From the NCBI GenBank assembly GCA_032622095.1, contig CP136069.1:158031043-158095042 (forward strand): DNA of 64,000 nucleotides, in the 5' to 3' direction. This document shows positions 33,849 to 45,973 of this stretch, in pieces; the stretch's first letter is position 1; each line of letters starts with the position of its first letter. This DNA comes from Siphonodentalium dalli. Its lineage: Eukaryota > Mollusca > Scaphopoda > Gadilida > Siphonodentaliidae. The notes under the pieces were generated by a model. It worked only from the letters and a program-made list of their open reading frames with translations. It searched no databases and was not told the DNA's origin. The position numbers and the translations under genes are program-made.

Positions 33849-36800
33849 ATCATTCTGCACGGGTGTGACTAATTACATGGGCCCACGGACATTGTAATGT
33901 AATGGCTTATGGTAGTAGGGTTCAAAATAAGCATTGATTGTGAAACTTGACTTGCATGCGGGTTTATTAGCCCTTTAAATGCCGATATTGACTAAAAGAA
34001 CCCGGGAGAGTCCGGGCACACAGGGACCCGATCAGAATATATATTGATGACTGATGGTAGCGAGGCACTTACTAAAGGTATACTGTTATGATTGATTCGC
34101 CATATCGTTCACGACCGTCTTCATTAACCCCTTAAGTGACGATATGCACCAGAAGAACACAGTAGAGCCCGGGCAGCCCCATGGGCCCATGGACAACATA
34201 ATATTATGCATTATGGTAGTGGGATACATAGTAAGTATAGGTTGCAAACGTATATTTGCGATGTTATCCACCGCCGGTTTTATTAACCCTTTAAATTCCG
34301 ATATTCGCTAAATAGTAGAATAGATTAGTAACAAACTTGTTCACGTCATGACTAAAGTATGAAATTTTGCATATATGTACATATTCACATAATAATTTAT
34401 ATTAGGTATGGAACCACGCTGAAATTCACTTTAACCCCTCTTTAAAGGATTTTCAGAATTTAAAGAGCGTTAATTTCATAACTATATAATTTACTAAATG
34501 TCGCAATTACTCTTACCATGGAATATGGTATTAAAAATATTAGGCGTATATAGTAAGTATGACTCTGCGCGATATAATGATACATTTTTAGGCCAAAATG
34601 GAACCCCTCGTCCAAGATGGCCCTCAAAATGGCAGCCGTAAGTGGAAGGAAAATTTGACATTTTTTCACTAATATATCAGTTTCAGCTATTTGGAACTGG
34701 TTGAGAATTTGACTTTATTTTGTGATGTTCATGATAACTAATCATTGTAGCAATGAAATATGTCATTCATGGGGTTCCATCCCCTTCAAATCGATTTTTT
34801 CAGAATTCAGCATAAAATTTCACCAAAAATCATAAATGTTATCCTAGTCACATTTCAACAAGAAATTAGCAGAGCTACACAACGTAAGTAATGCATACCA
34901 TTACTTGTGACTACATTAACCCAATGGAATCAAAATTGTCACAAAAATGGCTGTCAAAATGGCGGCCAAAATATGGAAAATGGTAAATATGGTCACAGTG
35001 TGCCATACAATCGCTTGTCAAAAAAGTTGTGGTTGATGTATGAAATTGGATATTATGTCGTAAATAAATTGAATATTAATATTTATGATGCATCTTGGTT
35101 AAGTGTTACGAATACATCACCAAGATATTGGAATTTTCTCTCAAAATTATAACTTATCAGGCTTGGATTATTTGAAACTATCTTTGGTATTTATTGATTT
35201 GATCCATCTTAAATGCATCACATTGAGGTGCTTTTAGAAAAAAATACTCAAGATGGCTTGCAAAATGTCCACAAAATTTGATAGAAAAGTTGATATTTTC
35301 ACATATATCCCGAACATTATTCTCTACTCTTCTGTAAAGGTAGCAAATTGTGATTCACTTTGTTACTAGACATGCTACTTAATCAACTGGCAACTAAACG
35401 TTCTATTATGGTTGTCCCTGTACCTTATGGGGCATGACAATTCCATTTTAAATGATGCAAAATGTAATTTTGCCGAAAACGTCTTATCGGATTCTGGCCA
35501 TTTTTGAACGGAAATGAGCAGAAATCTGAAAATGAACTGATAGGGGCATAATTATATGCATACTCTGGCTCAATAACATGTGACAATGTTTGTTCCATTG
35601 AGTTGAAATATTCATAAGCAATGGTATGCCTCACTTACTGTGCACAGTTCTGTCCATTTCTTCTTAAAATATTACTAGAATCCTAACGGTGATTCTTGGT
35701 GAAATTTCATACCAAGTTATGTAAAAATCGATTTACTAGGGACCGGGATCACACGAATGGCAAATTTCATTGCTTTAATTATCATTTAACATGAAAAATA
35801 CAAAATGAAGTCACATTTCCGAACTAGTCACATACAACAGAAACTGATATAGAAGATATTGGTGAAAAAACGCCAAATTGTCCCCTTTCAGCTGCCATTT
35901 TGACGGTCATCTTGGACGGGGAGTCCCAATTTTACCATAAACATGTGGCATTATATCTAGCAGAGTCATACTTACTGTATATGTCTAATTTTAAAGCGCA
36001 TATTTATGGTAAGATAATTGCGACATTTAATAAATTATATAATCACAAAACGCTCTTTAAATTCGGATAATTAAAGTGAAATTACAGACTGGCTCCATAT
36101 CTAATATAAATAGGTTAGTTAATGTGTACATGTGGGCAAACTTTAAGGAGCAAACGAACCCGGTCGTAAACGAGATGACGAGTCAATCTTCACAGTTTAC
36201 GTTTAGTAAGTGTCTCGCTACCATTAGCCATCGATATATAGTTTGATGCGATCTCTGGGTGTGACCAGGCTCTCCCTGATTCATTTAGCCAATTTCGGCA
36301 TTCAAAGGATTGATAAAACCGCCGGTGGATGACACAGCAAGTAAATTTTCACAATATATTCTTAGTGTGTATCCTACTACCATAAGGCATTACAGTATAC
36401 GGTATGTGGGTCCATGGAGCCGCCAGAGCTCTCCAGTACTCTCTTCTGGCCCATATCGTCATTAAAGGGGTTAATGAACCAGGTATTGGACGAGACGGTT
36501 AGTCAATCTTCACCGTTTACGTTTCATATGTGTCTGGCTACAATTAATACTCAATATAATGTGATCGAGTTTCTGGGTCTGGTCGGGATCTCCCTGGTTC
36601 GTTTAGCCAATATCGGCATTTAAATGGTTAATAAAACCGGCGGTGGATGACAAATCAAGTAATCGTTACAACCTATGCTTTGTATGTATCGTACTACCAT
36701 GAGGCATCATATACTAGTGTCCGCGGGCCCATTTTGGGCCGCCCGGGCCTGCCCTGGCTTACACTTGCTCACATGTGCTATTCTGGTCCATATCGTCATT

Positions 36801-37112
36801 TAAGGGGTTAATTAACCTGGCCGTGAACGAGACGGCCAGTCAATCTTCGACGTTTACCTTTAAGATGTGTATGGATACAGTTAGCGATCGATATATAGTG
36901 TGATCGGGTCTCTGGGTCTGCCCGGGCTCTCCCGGATTATTTTAGTCAATATCGGCAATTAAGGGGTTAATAAACCCGCCGGCGGATGACACAGCAAGTC
37001 AATTTTCAATGCCTATGATTTATTGTATCCTATACTACCATAAGACACCATATTATATTGCCCATGGGCTCAATGGGCCGCCCGGGTAGTAATTAGTCAC
37101 ACCGTTCTGCAC
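33849..37112. mobile_element. Foldback element of about 3.3 kb with internal tandem units
   Basis: The outer ends are inverted: CTGCACGGGTGTGACTAATTA at 33854 faces TAATTAGTCACACCGTTCTGCA near 37090. Inner blocks also pair: 34445-34560 with 35990-36070 (AAAGAGCGTT... and ACGCTCTTTAAA), and 34890-34930 with 35590-35630. The right arm carries about three tandem units of roughly 330 bp, each with CGG(T/C)GGATGACA, GGGCCCAT and AAGGGGTTAAT blocks. No gene. It lies just upstream of receptor exon B. Confidence 0.65.
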
Positions 37113-37336
37113 TAATATTATCTGTCGTCTGTTTATGTTTTCTGGACATCTCCCGATATGAACAATATATCATTCCAAGGTATACCTTTATACATGTAAC
37201 TGATGGGAGAACCCATATTATAAAGAAAAGGTGAAACTGGAGAAGACGAGTCCGCCCTTAATGTGTTTGTTATCTTGGTGGCGCATGGTTTGTGCAGGCC
37301 AAACATACACCAGCATTACACCTGCGTATTTTACAG

Positions 37337-37587
37337 GACCGCACCACCACACAGCCTTGTTTATATCGGAGCTAGATTTGTTGGCAACGCCAGTGGATAT
37401 GCTGCTATGTGGGACACATGTGAGACTGTAGATGGCCTAGGATTCTATAGTGCTGAATATTTCGACTCAGAAAAAACATGTGCGGGTTTATGGATATCAG
37501 ATATCGATATGCACATCCATATGGTAGTTGAACCTTGGGATTGTGGCAGTGAGCAGAAATTCGTTTGTGAAATCCGAACGGAAGATC
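37337..37587 (+). CDS. Receptor exon B: C-terminal half of the C-type lectin-like domain
   Basis: Acceptor GTATTTTACAG ends at 37336; donor GTGAGTAA starts at 37588. The exon enters in phase 2, completing the Trp codon begun in exon A, and leaves in phase 1. It encodes SLVYIGARFVGN, a central AMWDTCE segment, CAGLWISD and PWDCGSEQKFVCEI, the last being the classic CTLD end (C-x7-C-E). The calcium and sugar motifs EPN/QPD and WND are absent, so classical Ca-dependent sugar binding is doubtful. The upstream open frame to 37263 is intronic. Confidence 0.8.
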
Positions 37588-37599
37588 GTGAGTAAAATA

Positions 37600-38480
37600 A
37601 TGCGGTGGGAATTAACATCTGCAGTTTTAGCAGTAATATCCAAGTGACCGCGGAGACGACACTTTGTTGTCGATTTCGATGAATGAGTGTCAACATATAA
37701 AACTCCACTCTAGTACAATGGTACCATAGCCTGGTATATATCTATCAACCAATATGTCAATAGACCATCAAGACACATTTGACCGGAGTCTATCTGAGAT
37801 ATACCCTGGTGCACCCATGTAAATAAGATTCCCTAGTGTACAGGTGTATCCATCCGGATGTACCCACTTGTGTATCTTATCTTGATAATCCTGCACTTCC
37901 TCTCTCCTGGTATAAACCCAGTTGATTATACCCCAGGTTCTGTGCTCTCCCGGTACACCCTAATGCTTCTATCCTAGTATACCAGTGTAGTTCCACCCAT
38001 ATTCGCCACAGTGCTGTCAAACTGGTGAATCATGGTTAGCACTGGTGCAATAAGGTATGCTAGGGTGTTAGAAGTAAGGTGTACCAGGCGGGAGCACATA
38101 CACAGTTTACAACCATGGTGTAACACCTGGTTTTATCTGGAGAGGTAATACCAGGGTGGAGATGACAGGCCAGGTGGAGAGTTTTGAAAGAGTAAATCAA
38201 ATTTCATCTCATGTTTTAGGATAATAACGAATCAAGGAAACTCTTTCTGGATTCATTTGTTTATACGATAAACAATAAAAACACATTATAACACCCCAGT
38301 GACAGAATTGCACATGTAAGGGGGATGGACGTGTACATATCACAATGTACATGTATATATTGGATAATTCTTCGACCTCGAGAAACACAAATTGACACGA
38401 CCAAACATCAATATGCGATAAATTCTGATAAACAATTTAAATAAGAATTGTCTAACTGAATTTTGTTGATAAATTAAAGT
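37600..38480. other. Intron stretch with weak CCAGGTGTA/TACACCTGG-like repetition
   Basis: 37720-38170 is enriched in short GGTGTA/TACACC and CCAGG motifs on both strands but has no regular period. No gene recognised. Confidence 0.35.
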
Positions 38481-38814
38481 TGAAGAGTTTGTATATCAGA
38501 TACCTTATTATGACAAATTCTTAACAAAGCGTACCAGAAATATATTAATACATTTCTCGTGGTATGCTTGCAACTGCGAGAATACATGTTAATATTTACA
38601 CTCACACGCGCATTCCTATTGTGGAACATGAATGCAGGAAGTTGGTTGGTCGAAATTACGTCACATGACGTCACGCGCTGACCCCAACTTGCATCCATTT
38701 TTGTGTAGACGCAACTTGCTCCGAGCCACGATAATAACGTTGGAAATGGACGCTTAAAGCTCTTTTAATCTGCCAGTTGACTCGGTTGAGTGTAAATATA
38801 AGTAATGAATGTTG

Positions 38815-38912
38815 ATTTTGTTGCGTTCCATAGAGTATGGAAGCAAGTTCCACACAAAATGTCAGACCAACTTGCATCCATACTCTATGGAACGCAAGCA
38901 AATCAACATCCA
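38815..38912. repeat. Small inverted repeat
   Basis: GTTGATTTTGTTGCGTTCCATAGAGTATGGA-like left arm (38813-38843) faces TCCATACTCTATGGAACGCA (38878-38897). A CAACTTGCATCCAT block nearby (38685 and 38868) is also repeated. A short foldback, family unknown. Confidence 0.7.
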
Positions 38913-39419
38913 TTTCTTAAATCAACTAATAACAACACATACAGCCCAATAGCTAATAGTAGTCATATATTTTCGTATAATTGACGACTACGAGTCCGTT
39001 TGCGAGAAAACAGTGTCGTGCAATATTATTGTCACTCACAGTAAGGTGATATAGTTCTTGTTCTCTTGATTATTTTGTTCTTAATCATGTTGTTATCAGA
39101 TCTTAGCCTGTTGTAGACTCAATGGTTGCATGTAGTCGCGCACCCATACGTGATTATCCGAAACCATAATCGTAATTCTAGTGACGTAGTGTCCCCTATT
39201 CGTAATTCTTGTCGTTGAAGCATTGGCGTTGGGCAATTATTGCTAAAGTTCACCAGATTGTATCCATTTAGACGAACAAATTTTATGTAATGGCTAGCAC
39301 CACAGTAAATTATGTCGGATCCTAATCCGATAATATGAGCTACATGTCGATAACTTGTCCCTGCAGTGTCCCAAAATGGCGACGAAAATTGCGATCGAAA
39401 GGCATAAATATTTATTTTA

Positions 39420-39990
39420 ATTTGTAACTAAATCTTCTCCTATCAAATATAATTTGATGAGTGTCCAAAGCAACAAAACTAGTATCGAAATACATCCAAT
39501 GAGTGTCAAAACCATTTAACGGGTGTCCCACACCATCTAATGGGCATAAAATAATGTAACGGGTGTCTCAATCACCTTAATAATATACCAAATTAATCAG
39601 TGAGTGTCACAGTCCATAGAACTGGCATCCCAATTCAGCCAACTAGTGTCCCCAAACCATCCAAATAGTATCCAAGCCAGTCCAGTGTGTGTTCCATACA
39701 TCCAACGATTGCCATACGTCACCCATCGAGTGTCCTAATGCATGCACGTGGTGTTCCAAACCACACAAATGGGTGTCGCAAAGCAACATATGCGTGTCCA
39801 TATTCATCCATGAGTGTCCCAAAACAACCAGATGAGTGTCCATATCATCCAAATGAGTGTCTCGTGCCACATGGTGATTATCTCAAACCACCAAGAGTGT
39901 CTAAGACGTCCAACTAGTGTCTCAACCCACCCACTGAATGTCCAAAACCATCTAGTGTTCCAATCTAGTGAACAAAACCATCCATTTTAG
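39420..39990. repeat. Degenerate minisatellite of about 23 bp (GAGTGTCC...CC)
   Basis: Many imperfect units of the form (A/T)GAGTGTCC(A/C)AAACCATCCAA run through this interval. Period and sequence vary. Frames here follow the repeat and are not genes. Confidence 0.75.
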
Positions 39991-40365
39991 ATGTGTTCGG
40001 ATGACAGTTGGTAGATCTCATTGGGTGGTTTGTGATGATAGTTTGTGGTTTTGCCGCAACATAACTATACTCGTGCAAATGGGTTCATATTGGACCTAAA
40101 TATTAACATAGGTTCATATTGCTCTTATTTGATTCTGAAATAGGCACATAGTGAGCTTAAATTAATTTGTTGGATTTTTTTATTTAAATAATTCATTTTT
40201 TTTTCAATTTTGATCAAATAACCACATTATAACTTTCGCCATGGTACCCAGAGTCACCACACCAAATTTGGTTGAAATCGGTCGAGGGTCTGGGAGAAAA
40301 TCCAGACAGGCAGGCAGACGGACTGATCTACTCTTTTATATATAAATACATGGTACGGTTTCGGT

Positions 40366-40510
40366 GAAATATAATAGAGCATGCATTGCACGTGGGTATA
40401 GTGCCTAGTACATGGGGTAGATACGGTTCACTATGCTTTGAGTCGTGAAACATTCCCACCGTTGGGCACTATACCAGCGTAGTCTACTCCAAGCCATGCT
40501 CTATTTATTA
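40366..40510. mobile_element. Short MITE/foldback next to exon C
   Basis: AATAGAGCATGC...GGTATAGTGCC (40373-40412) faces GGGCACTATACC...GCCATGCTCTATT (40464-40505). It has inverted termini, no coding capacity and no clear target duplication. It ends about 25 bp before the acceptor of receptor exon C. Confidence 0.65.
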
Positions 40511-40534
40511 CTCATTCTCACCCATATTGATCAG

Positions 40535-40744
40535 ATTGCGTTATGGAGCGGGACTTTGAAAGTCACACAACGATTCTGGACTCCATAGACGAGGACGTTT
40601 GTGATGCAGAATGTCGAAGTGAAAACAGCTGCTGGGCCACGCTATACTCCAACAGAACTTGCCACATTTTCAGAAACACTGAGTTCTACATGTATTCAAC
40701 AGGAACAGTAAACGGTACCATGAAACGGAAGAACTGTGCCCCAA
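40535..40744 (+). CDS. Receptor exon C: PAN/apple-like cysteine module
   Basis: Acceptor CATATTGATCAG ends at 40534; donor GTAAGTAA starts at 40745. The exon is 210 bp, phase 1 at both ends, so it is a movable domain cassette. It encodes C-V-M-E-R-D-F, an ILDSIDEDVCDAEC helix, SCWATLYSNRTC and a final NC. That cysteine spacing (C...C-x3-C-x5-C-x9-C) and the C-W-A-x-x-Y strand fit PAN/apple modules, which bind proteins or sugars. One N-glycosylation site (NRT) is visible and another (NGT) near the end. The domain call is by pattern only. Confidence 0.7.
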
Positions 40745-41269
40745 GTAAGTAAATCGACTATATCGAATATCGAATCATTGGCTGTCTGAACAGATGAGAT
40801 AATAATCACACTGAGCGAACAAACAAACAAACCGGGGGAAAATCAAGAACTCCGTATGCAGAGAAAAATATTTATATTAGGCAGGCTGCGAACTACAAGA
40901 ACTACGAGACACACACATTCCTTGTGATGTACGGTTTGACATCGAGAGAGGAAGTATCTTAAATAAGTATGTGTGGAAATATGGAACTGGTATTATGTCC
41001 CCAACAGAGTATTGATTGAGCACACCTATATATAAGCCTTAACACTTATCCCACCCTAATAATGTTTTGTTACGATGTTATGTGAGAGACAATAGTCGCG
41101 CATTGAAAATTTATGGAAGATCGAAATTGTATTGATGTTTTCTTGCATCCCGAACATAACATAGAAGGTTCTGTATACAACGAAGGCGTAGCAGATATAT
41201 CAGCATGTACATAGGAAAAACCCGAATATCAGCATTATTTGAATTTGAATTACGCTCTATATGAGCGTA

Positions 41270-41565
41270 TGTGAGCGTATTCATATTACATAAAACGTCA
41301 GTATCGGGCGTATTTGGTGCAACCCCAGTCATACAAAACACGCCCATATTGGCATTATTTAATCTAATTTTTTTTATCGACACGACTTACCAGATTCACG
41401 CTATTTATGAAGTGGTCTAACTGCGGCCCGCGCCATTCAACGGAATAACGGGTATACGCTCTTTATGGACTTATTTCAAAACTGACTGTTTTCGTGCTCC
41501 ATTTACGTTCATATAGAGTGTAATTATGATTCAAATAACGCCAATATGGGCGTATTAGTTTTTTT
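41270..41565. repeat. Imperfect inverted repeat
   Basis: ACGCCCATATTGGCATTATT (41342-41361) faces AATAACGCCAATATGGGCGT (41534-41553), with related CGCTC/GAGCG blocks between. Probably a decayed foldback element. Confidence 0.5.
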
Positions 41566-42254
41566 ATAAATACGTTCGATATGAACCTATTTGCATGGGA
41601 GATATTTGTCCCCAAACATACAAAGCAGGCCTACTTCATCAAACAATTTAACCAACAACGATCATTCGAATTTCGATCGAATCTGACATACCGGCCATTT
41701 GCATTTATATATATCGCATACCTCTTGGTACACACTATCCGTTTCATTTATTCAGTTTCCCGTATCCGCATTCCAGAGTGCAACTGCACACGTATCTATC
41801 AAACGCGAATTACAAATCACTCACTAGACACATTTCGCACAATGAACTATACGATGAGATAATAGTGCAGGTAAAAGTTCGGACGGTCCAAAAACCCGTT
41901 TCGCGGAATTGACACTAATTGAGTCCGCTGATGAGAAAATCGTGTCGTTCAAATGCTTTGCCACTCGCATTAAGGTGATATGGTTCTGTTTTCCGTTATC
42001 AGGCCATTAAGGGATAGAAAGGACACATAGCGATTACAATTTAAGGACACAAGCTCAGAGCTCCCACATTGAGGACTAATATAACGATATCGGACTACTC
42101 TATGGTATATTTACGAGTTTTGTTAAAATCGGACGTTGTTATCGTTACTATAAGTAAGTATACAGCAAAACGAAGACTGATAGAAATAACATAAAGTCAA
42201 GAGAAGTAGTAAGTACTCTATTCGTGTCTACTGGGAAATCGAACCACGACATTG

Positions 42255-42404
42255 TTGTCGAATTTAGCATGGTATACATTATAATTGTAATTGAATTTAG
42301 CATGGTATACATTGTAATTGTCATTGAATTTAGCATGGTATACATTGTAATTGAATTTAGCATGGTATACATTGTAATTGAATTTAGCATGGTATACATT
42401 GTGT
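42255..42404. repeat. ATGGTATACATTGTAATTG tandem array 1
   Basis: Five units built from GAATTTAGCATGGTATACAT plus one or two TGTAATTG blocks, so spacing varies between about 27 and 36 bp. A second array of the same motif lies at 43535-43655. Confidence 0.85.
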
Positions 42405-43134
42405 AACCTGTGAGGGGGGTGTCTTCCTCTAGGTTACTTTATAATGTCTATAAAGACTATATGATATTCTATAGTAGCTTAACTTGACAACGAGAGGAAT
42501 TAAATATGCCCCGTTGCCCAGTCCCACTTCTCAATGAAGGTTCTATCTCAATGGTGAGTAGAATTAAATCAATGAATTAATTGAATAATCATAAATCAAT
42601 CATTTATTCTGTACTAGTCTGACATCTATTATTTATGATGTATTACTGATTTCATGTATTTGCAATGGAGTACAATTTGTGACTGCTAGCTCCCTACTCA
42701 CCGTTCCCGTAAATGGAATAGGACATAAACAGAGTGTCCTGATCTATGTCTATTATAATTAATGTCAATTAATTCTCATTATTTACGTCGATTGATTATC
42801 AAAAATTGTATTCATATATTAGTTGAATACAATCACGGTATTGTTTTACTAACAATATTCAATGTGAGAAATAAGATTCTCAAAGGGTGTTTACGTTGGG
42901 TGAAAGGCGGTAGTCTAACACGAAAACAGGATACATAGGATTGTATCCATGATAAACAATAACATTACTCTTGGTATCCAAAATAGATCGGAAATTCCCA
43001 ACGGAACGCCTACACAAAGGTAGTCAATGGGCGGACTTATCTCAATAACGGGCGTACCTTAGTACTGCAAAATATTTCAATAGAACTTAAGTTTCAGATC
43101 GCTATTATGTATCGTATCGTCTGACCAAAATAAT

Positions 43135-43275
43135 GTGAGATTGCGTTCCCTTACGGAGGGGGAAGCCTTTTATACCCTATGGTCACGTGACTGCGTTCCC
43201 TCACAAGACTGCGTTCCCTTACTGGGTACACACTGCGTTCCATACTCTGGGAGGGCACGAAGTGCGTTCCTAGTA
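43135..43275. repeat. GCGTTCC-rich short repeat
   Basis: Five occurrences of (A/T)(C/T)TGCGTTCC(C/A)T(T/C)AC-like sequence with irregular spacing. Confidence 0.55.
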
Positions 43276-43534
43276 ACCGTATCTAAGCGCGCAGTGATTT
43301 CACGAACCGGAAGTTAAGTTTCCGGATCGTGACGTCACCAGTAAACAATGTGCTAGCAATTACAATGAATAACATGACAAATAATATTACTTGCGCGAAT
43401 AAAATAATGATATATAACGAACCAAAGTTTCCAAACGGGTGATGTTATGAATGAGGCGAAGAGTTGATAGGTGAACAAAAACGAAATGAAATGACGCGCT
43501 GATAAACGAAAGATGAAAACCTAACTTTGTTACA

Positions 43535-43655
43535 ATTGTAATTGTAATTGAATTTACCATGGTATACGTTGTAATTGTAATTGACTTTAGCATGGTATAC
43601 ATTGTAATTTATCATGGTATATATTGTAATTTAGCATGGTATACATTGTAATTAC
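43535..43655. repeat. ATGGTATACATTGTAATTG tandem array 2
   Basis: Four units of (A/C)CATGGTATAC(A/G)TTGTAATT, same motif as 42255-42404 but more diverged. Confidence 0.8.
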
Positions 43656-44554
43656 TCGCTTTTGTCACGTTGCGATGATCACATGCATGGAATAAATACA
43701 TGGAATTACTAATATACTGATTTTATGAAGGTTATGTGCGATGAAATAACAACGACGCCCTCTACTAATTGTTAATGGTGACGCTTAGACTGAAACGTCG
43801 ATCTATAATCTCTGAATGATAAACTCCACATACCATCGAGTATGAACTGTTAATCATTCAATACTGACTATAATACATTAGTGTTTGTGTCTCACTGACA
43901 ATTAAATAAATCGCTGTGAATTGTTGCATGGAATTTCGTTAGAAATAGAACATCGCCGTCGCACTACTGAATACGTAATGACCGTTGGTATGTGGTTATA
44001 CATGTATGCTCAGTCAGGGTGTGTTTGACGGCCGAAGTTACAATGTGGATGTTTTCCATCAAACCATTTCAAATGCTTGAATTTAGTATGTTCATCGCAT
44101 GGCAGGGATTCATTGTAGATACATTACCACTCACTCTCCCTGCACTCTGTACCCATTGGGAGTGACACATGGATCCCATGCAATATGTTGTATGGGATAG
44201 TCAGCGAGGAATCATTCGCGTGATCAAGCACTACAAGCTGTATGTGGACACCCCGAAAGTGATCCGCGAAATGTTTCTTCATTCTCACAGAAAACTATTC
44301 CTTTATAATTGATCGCACATGCCATGAGTGGGAAATGCCGCATTGTGCTCGAAAAACCTGGCACAACAACAAACTTTATGAACAAAACGATCACACTTGA
44401 ATGTTTTAACCAATCAGCTGTTGAATTGAATGTACGACTTGACCGAAGCAACACAAATACCCATTCCACGTAATGGTTATTGATTTCATCACAACTCCAT
44501 GTGTTTGTGTTGATATATATTATAAACATGCGATAATAAAAGTACTGCGGTCAG

Positions 44555-45526
44555 ATGCTGGTATCCTGTTTATATATTCACATGGTTGCTTTTTGTCCGT
44601 TGAATAATCGTAACGGTGAAGATGGCGGAAGGCGGGGCCAACGCGACAACCGCGGTGAGATCGATGATCGTCAAAATAGATCAAGCTTCCCCAATGATTG
44701 GCGGACCGGCTTTGGACGTCCCATGTTCGAATTACCAAAAGATTTTGGTGATAGGAGACATCGAGATCGTCAACAAGATTGGTCAAGTGATAACGGCAGC
44801 GTTTATAATTCTGTTTACGGAGATTACATTCCCGACCGCGCGATAGTAAAGCCACCGATTGGAGATAATCCCAATCCCGACGTTAACAGTAAAGCTAATA
44901 TCAGCAGCGAGAAAATGCCCGTGGCATGTGTTGTGTTCGGAGCAAGTAATTGTGCGCATGTGGATCATGATCGTAAACCCATGAAGATCATCCAGTACTC
45001 TGGTGCGCGTTACGAGGATATGAATGAACTCGTATCGAGGGCGGACGCCGACCCAGATATTAAAGACGAGGCGGTCGAAACGGTAATAATACATTTGGGA
45101 ACAAACGACATTAAGCGCAGTAACGGTGACGATGGGAAAACCATTCGCATGTTCACTAAAGCTACACAGCTAGTTCAGAAATCATTTCCGAAGGCAGAGG
45201 TCAACGTGTGCAGCGTTCCCCCGAGGAAAGGTAGGGGCATCGCGAGGGATGAATACAATCAGTCAGTGTCGTTCGTGAACTCATTTGTTGAAGGTTACTG
45301 TTCAGATTGGGATTTCAAATATATAAATACCATGTCATTTCTGAAGAGCGGTAACTCTATTGCGAAGGGGCTATTTGATAAAGCGGACGGTTCAGGCATT
45401 CATTTTAGCCCAGAAGGGAAGGAAATGTTATCACAATCATTTGTTGATGCCGTTCACGAGAGTAAAAAGAGGCGTCTGGAAACGACTCCTAACAACTCCA
45501 ACAAAGCGTCCAAAACCAACACATGA
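44555..45526 (+). CDS. LINE ORF1 with SGNH/GDSL-esterase-like domain
   Basis: Intact 323-codon frame directly upstream of a CR1/L2-like ORF2. The N-terminal part is Arg/Asp-rich (RRHRDRQQDW), perhaps nucleic-acid binding. The SGNH-type blocks follow: VFGASN (residues 127-132, block I), HLGTND (180-185, block III) and GIHFSPEG (281-288, block V). Esterase-type ORF1 proteins are known from CR1-clade LINEs. In block V the position usually held by the catalytic Asp of D-x-x-H is Ser280, with Asp278 nearby, so activity is uncertain. The true start could be a later Met. The frame ends 15 bp before ORF2. Confidence 0.7.
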   Translation: MLVSCLYIHMVAFCPLNNRNGEDGGRRGQRDNRGEIDDRQNRSSFPNDWRTGFGRPMFELPKDFGDRRHRDRQQDWSSDNGSVYNSVYGDYIPDRAIVKPPIGDNPNPDVNSKANISSEKMPVACVVFGASNCAHVDHDRKPMKIIQYSGARYEDMNELVSRADADPDIKDEAVETVIIHLGTNDIKRSNGDDGKTIRMFTKATQLVQKSFPKAEVNVCSVPPRKGRGIARDEYNQSVSFVNSFVEGYCSDWDFKYINTMSFLKSGNSIAKGLFDKADGSGIHFSPEGKEMLSQSFVDAVHESKKRRLETTPNNSNKASKTNT

Positions 45527-45541
45527 TCCAACTCTACTTTC

Positions 45542-45937
45542 GTGACGGAAACAAACTTTGCTGTAAATACTTACCCACTATACACTTTTGGACTTATGAA
45601 TATGTGTGATTCAGGGGTCAGCGGTGAATCTGACAAAGGTGTTGATGGACGTGATGACGACGAAGACATTGACGACGACGATGACGACGACGACAACTAT
45701 GACGTTGACTACGATGATGAGGACGTCTTGGAAGCCGATGATGATCATAATGACGACGGCGGAGAGGGTGACGATGATGATGATGATGAAGATGACGTTG
45801 ATGATGATGATGATGATGATGGCGACGATGAGTGTAAAGATGATGACGACGACGAGGATGATGATAATGATGATTACGATAATGATATTGGTGGAAATGA
45901 TGGAAAAGAAAGTGACAATGATGATGAGGATGATGAC

Positions 45938-45973
<36 letters not shown>

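Noticed and set aside
37263-37336. Open-frame extension upstream of the second lectin exon as coding
   Set aside because: The acceptor at 37336 gives exact phase agreement with exon A and completes the CTLD; the extension has no CTLD similarity.
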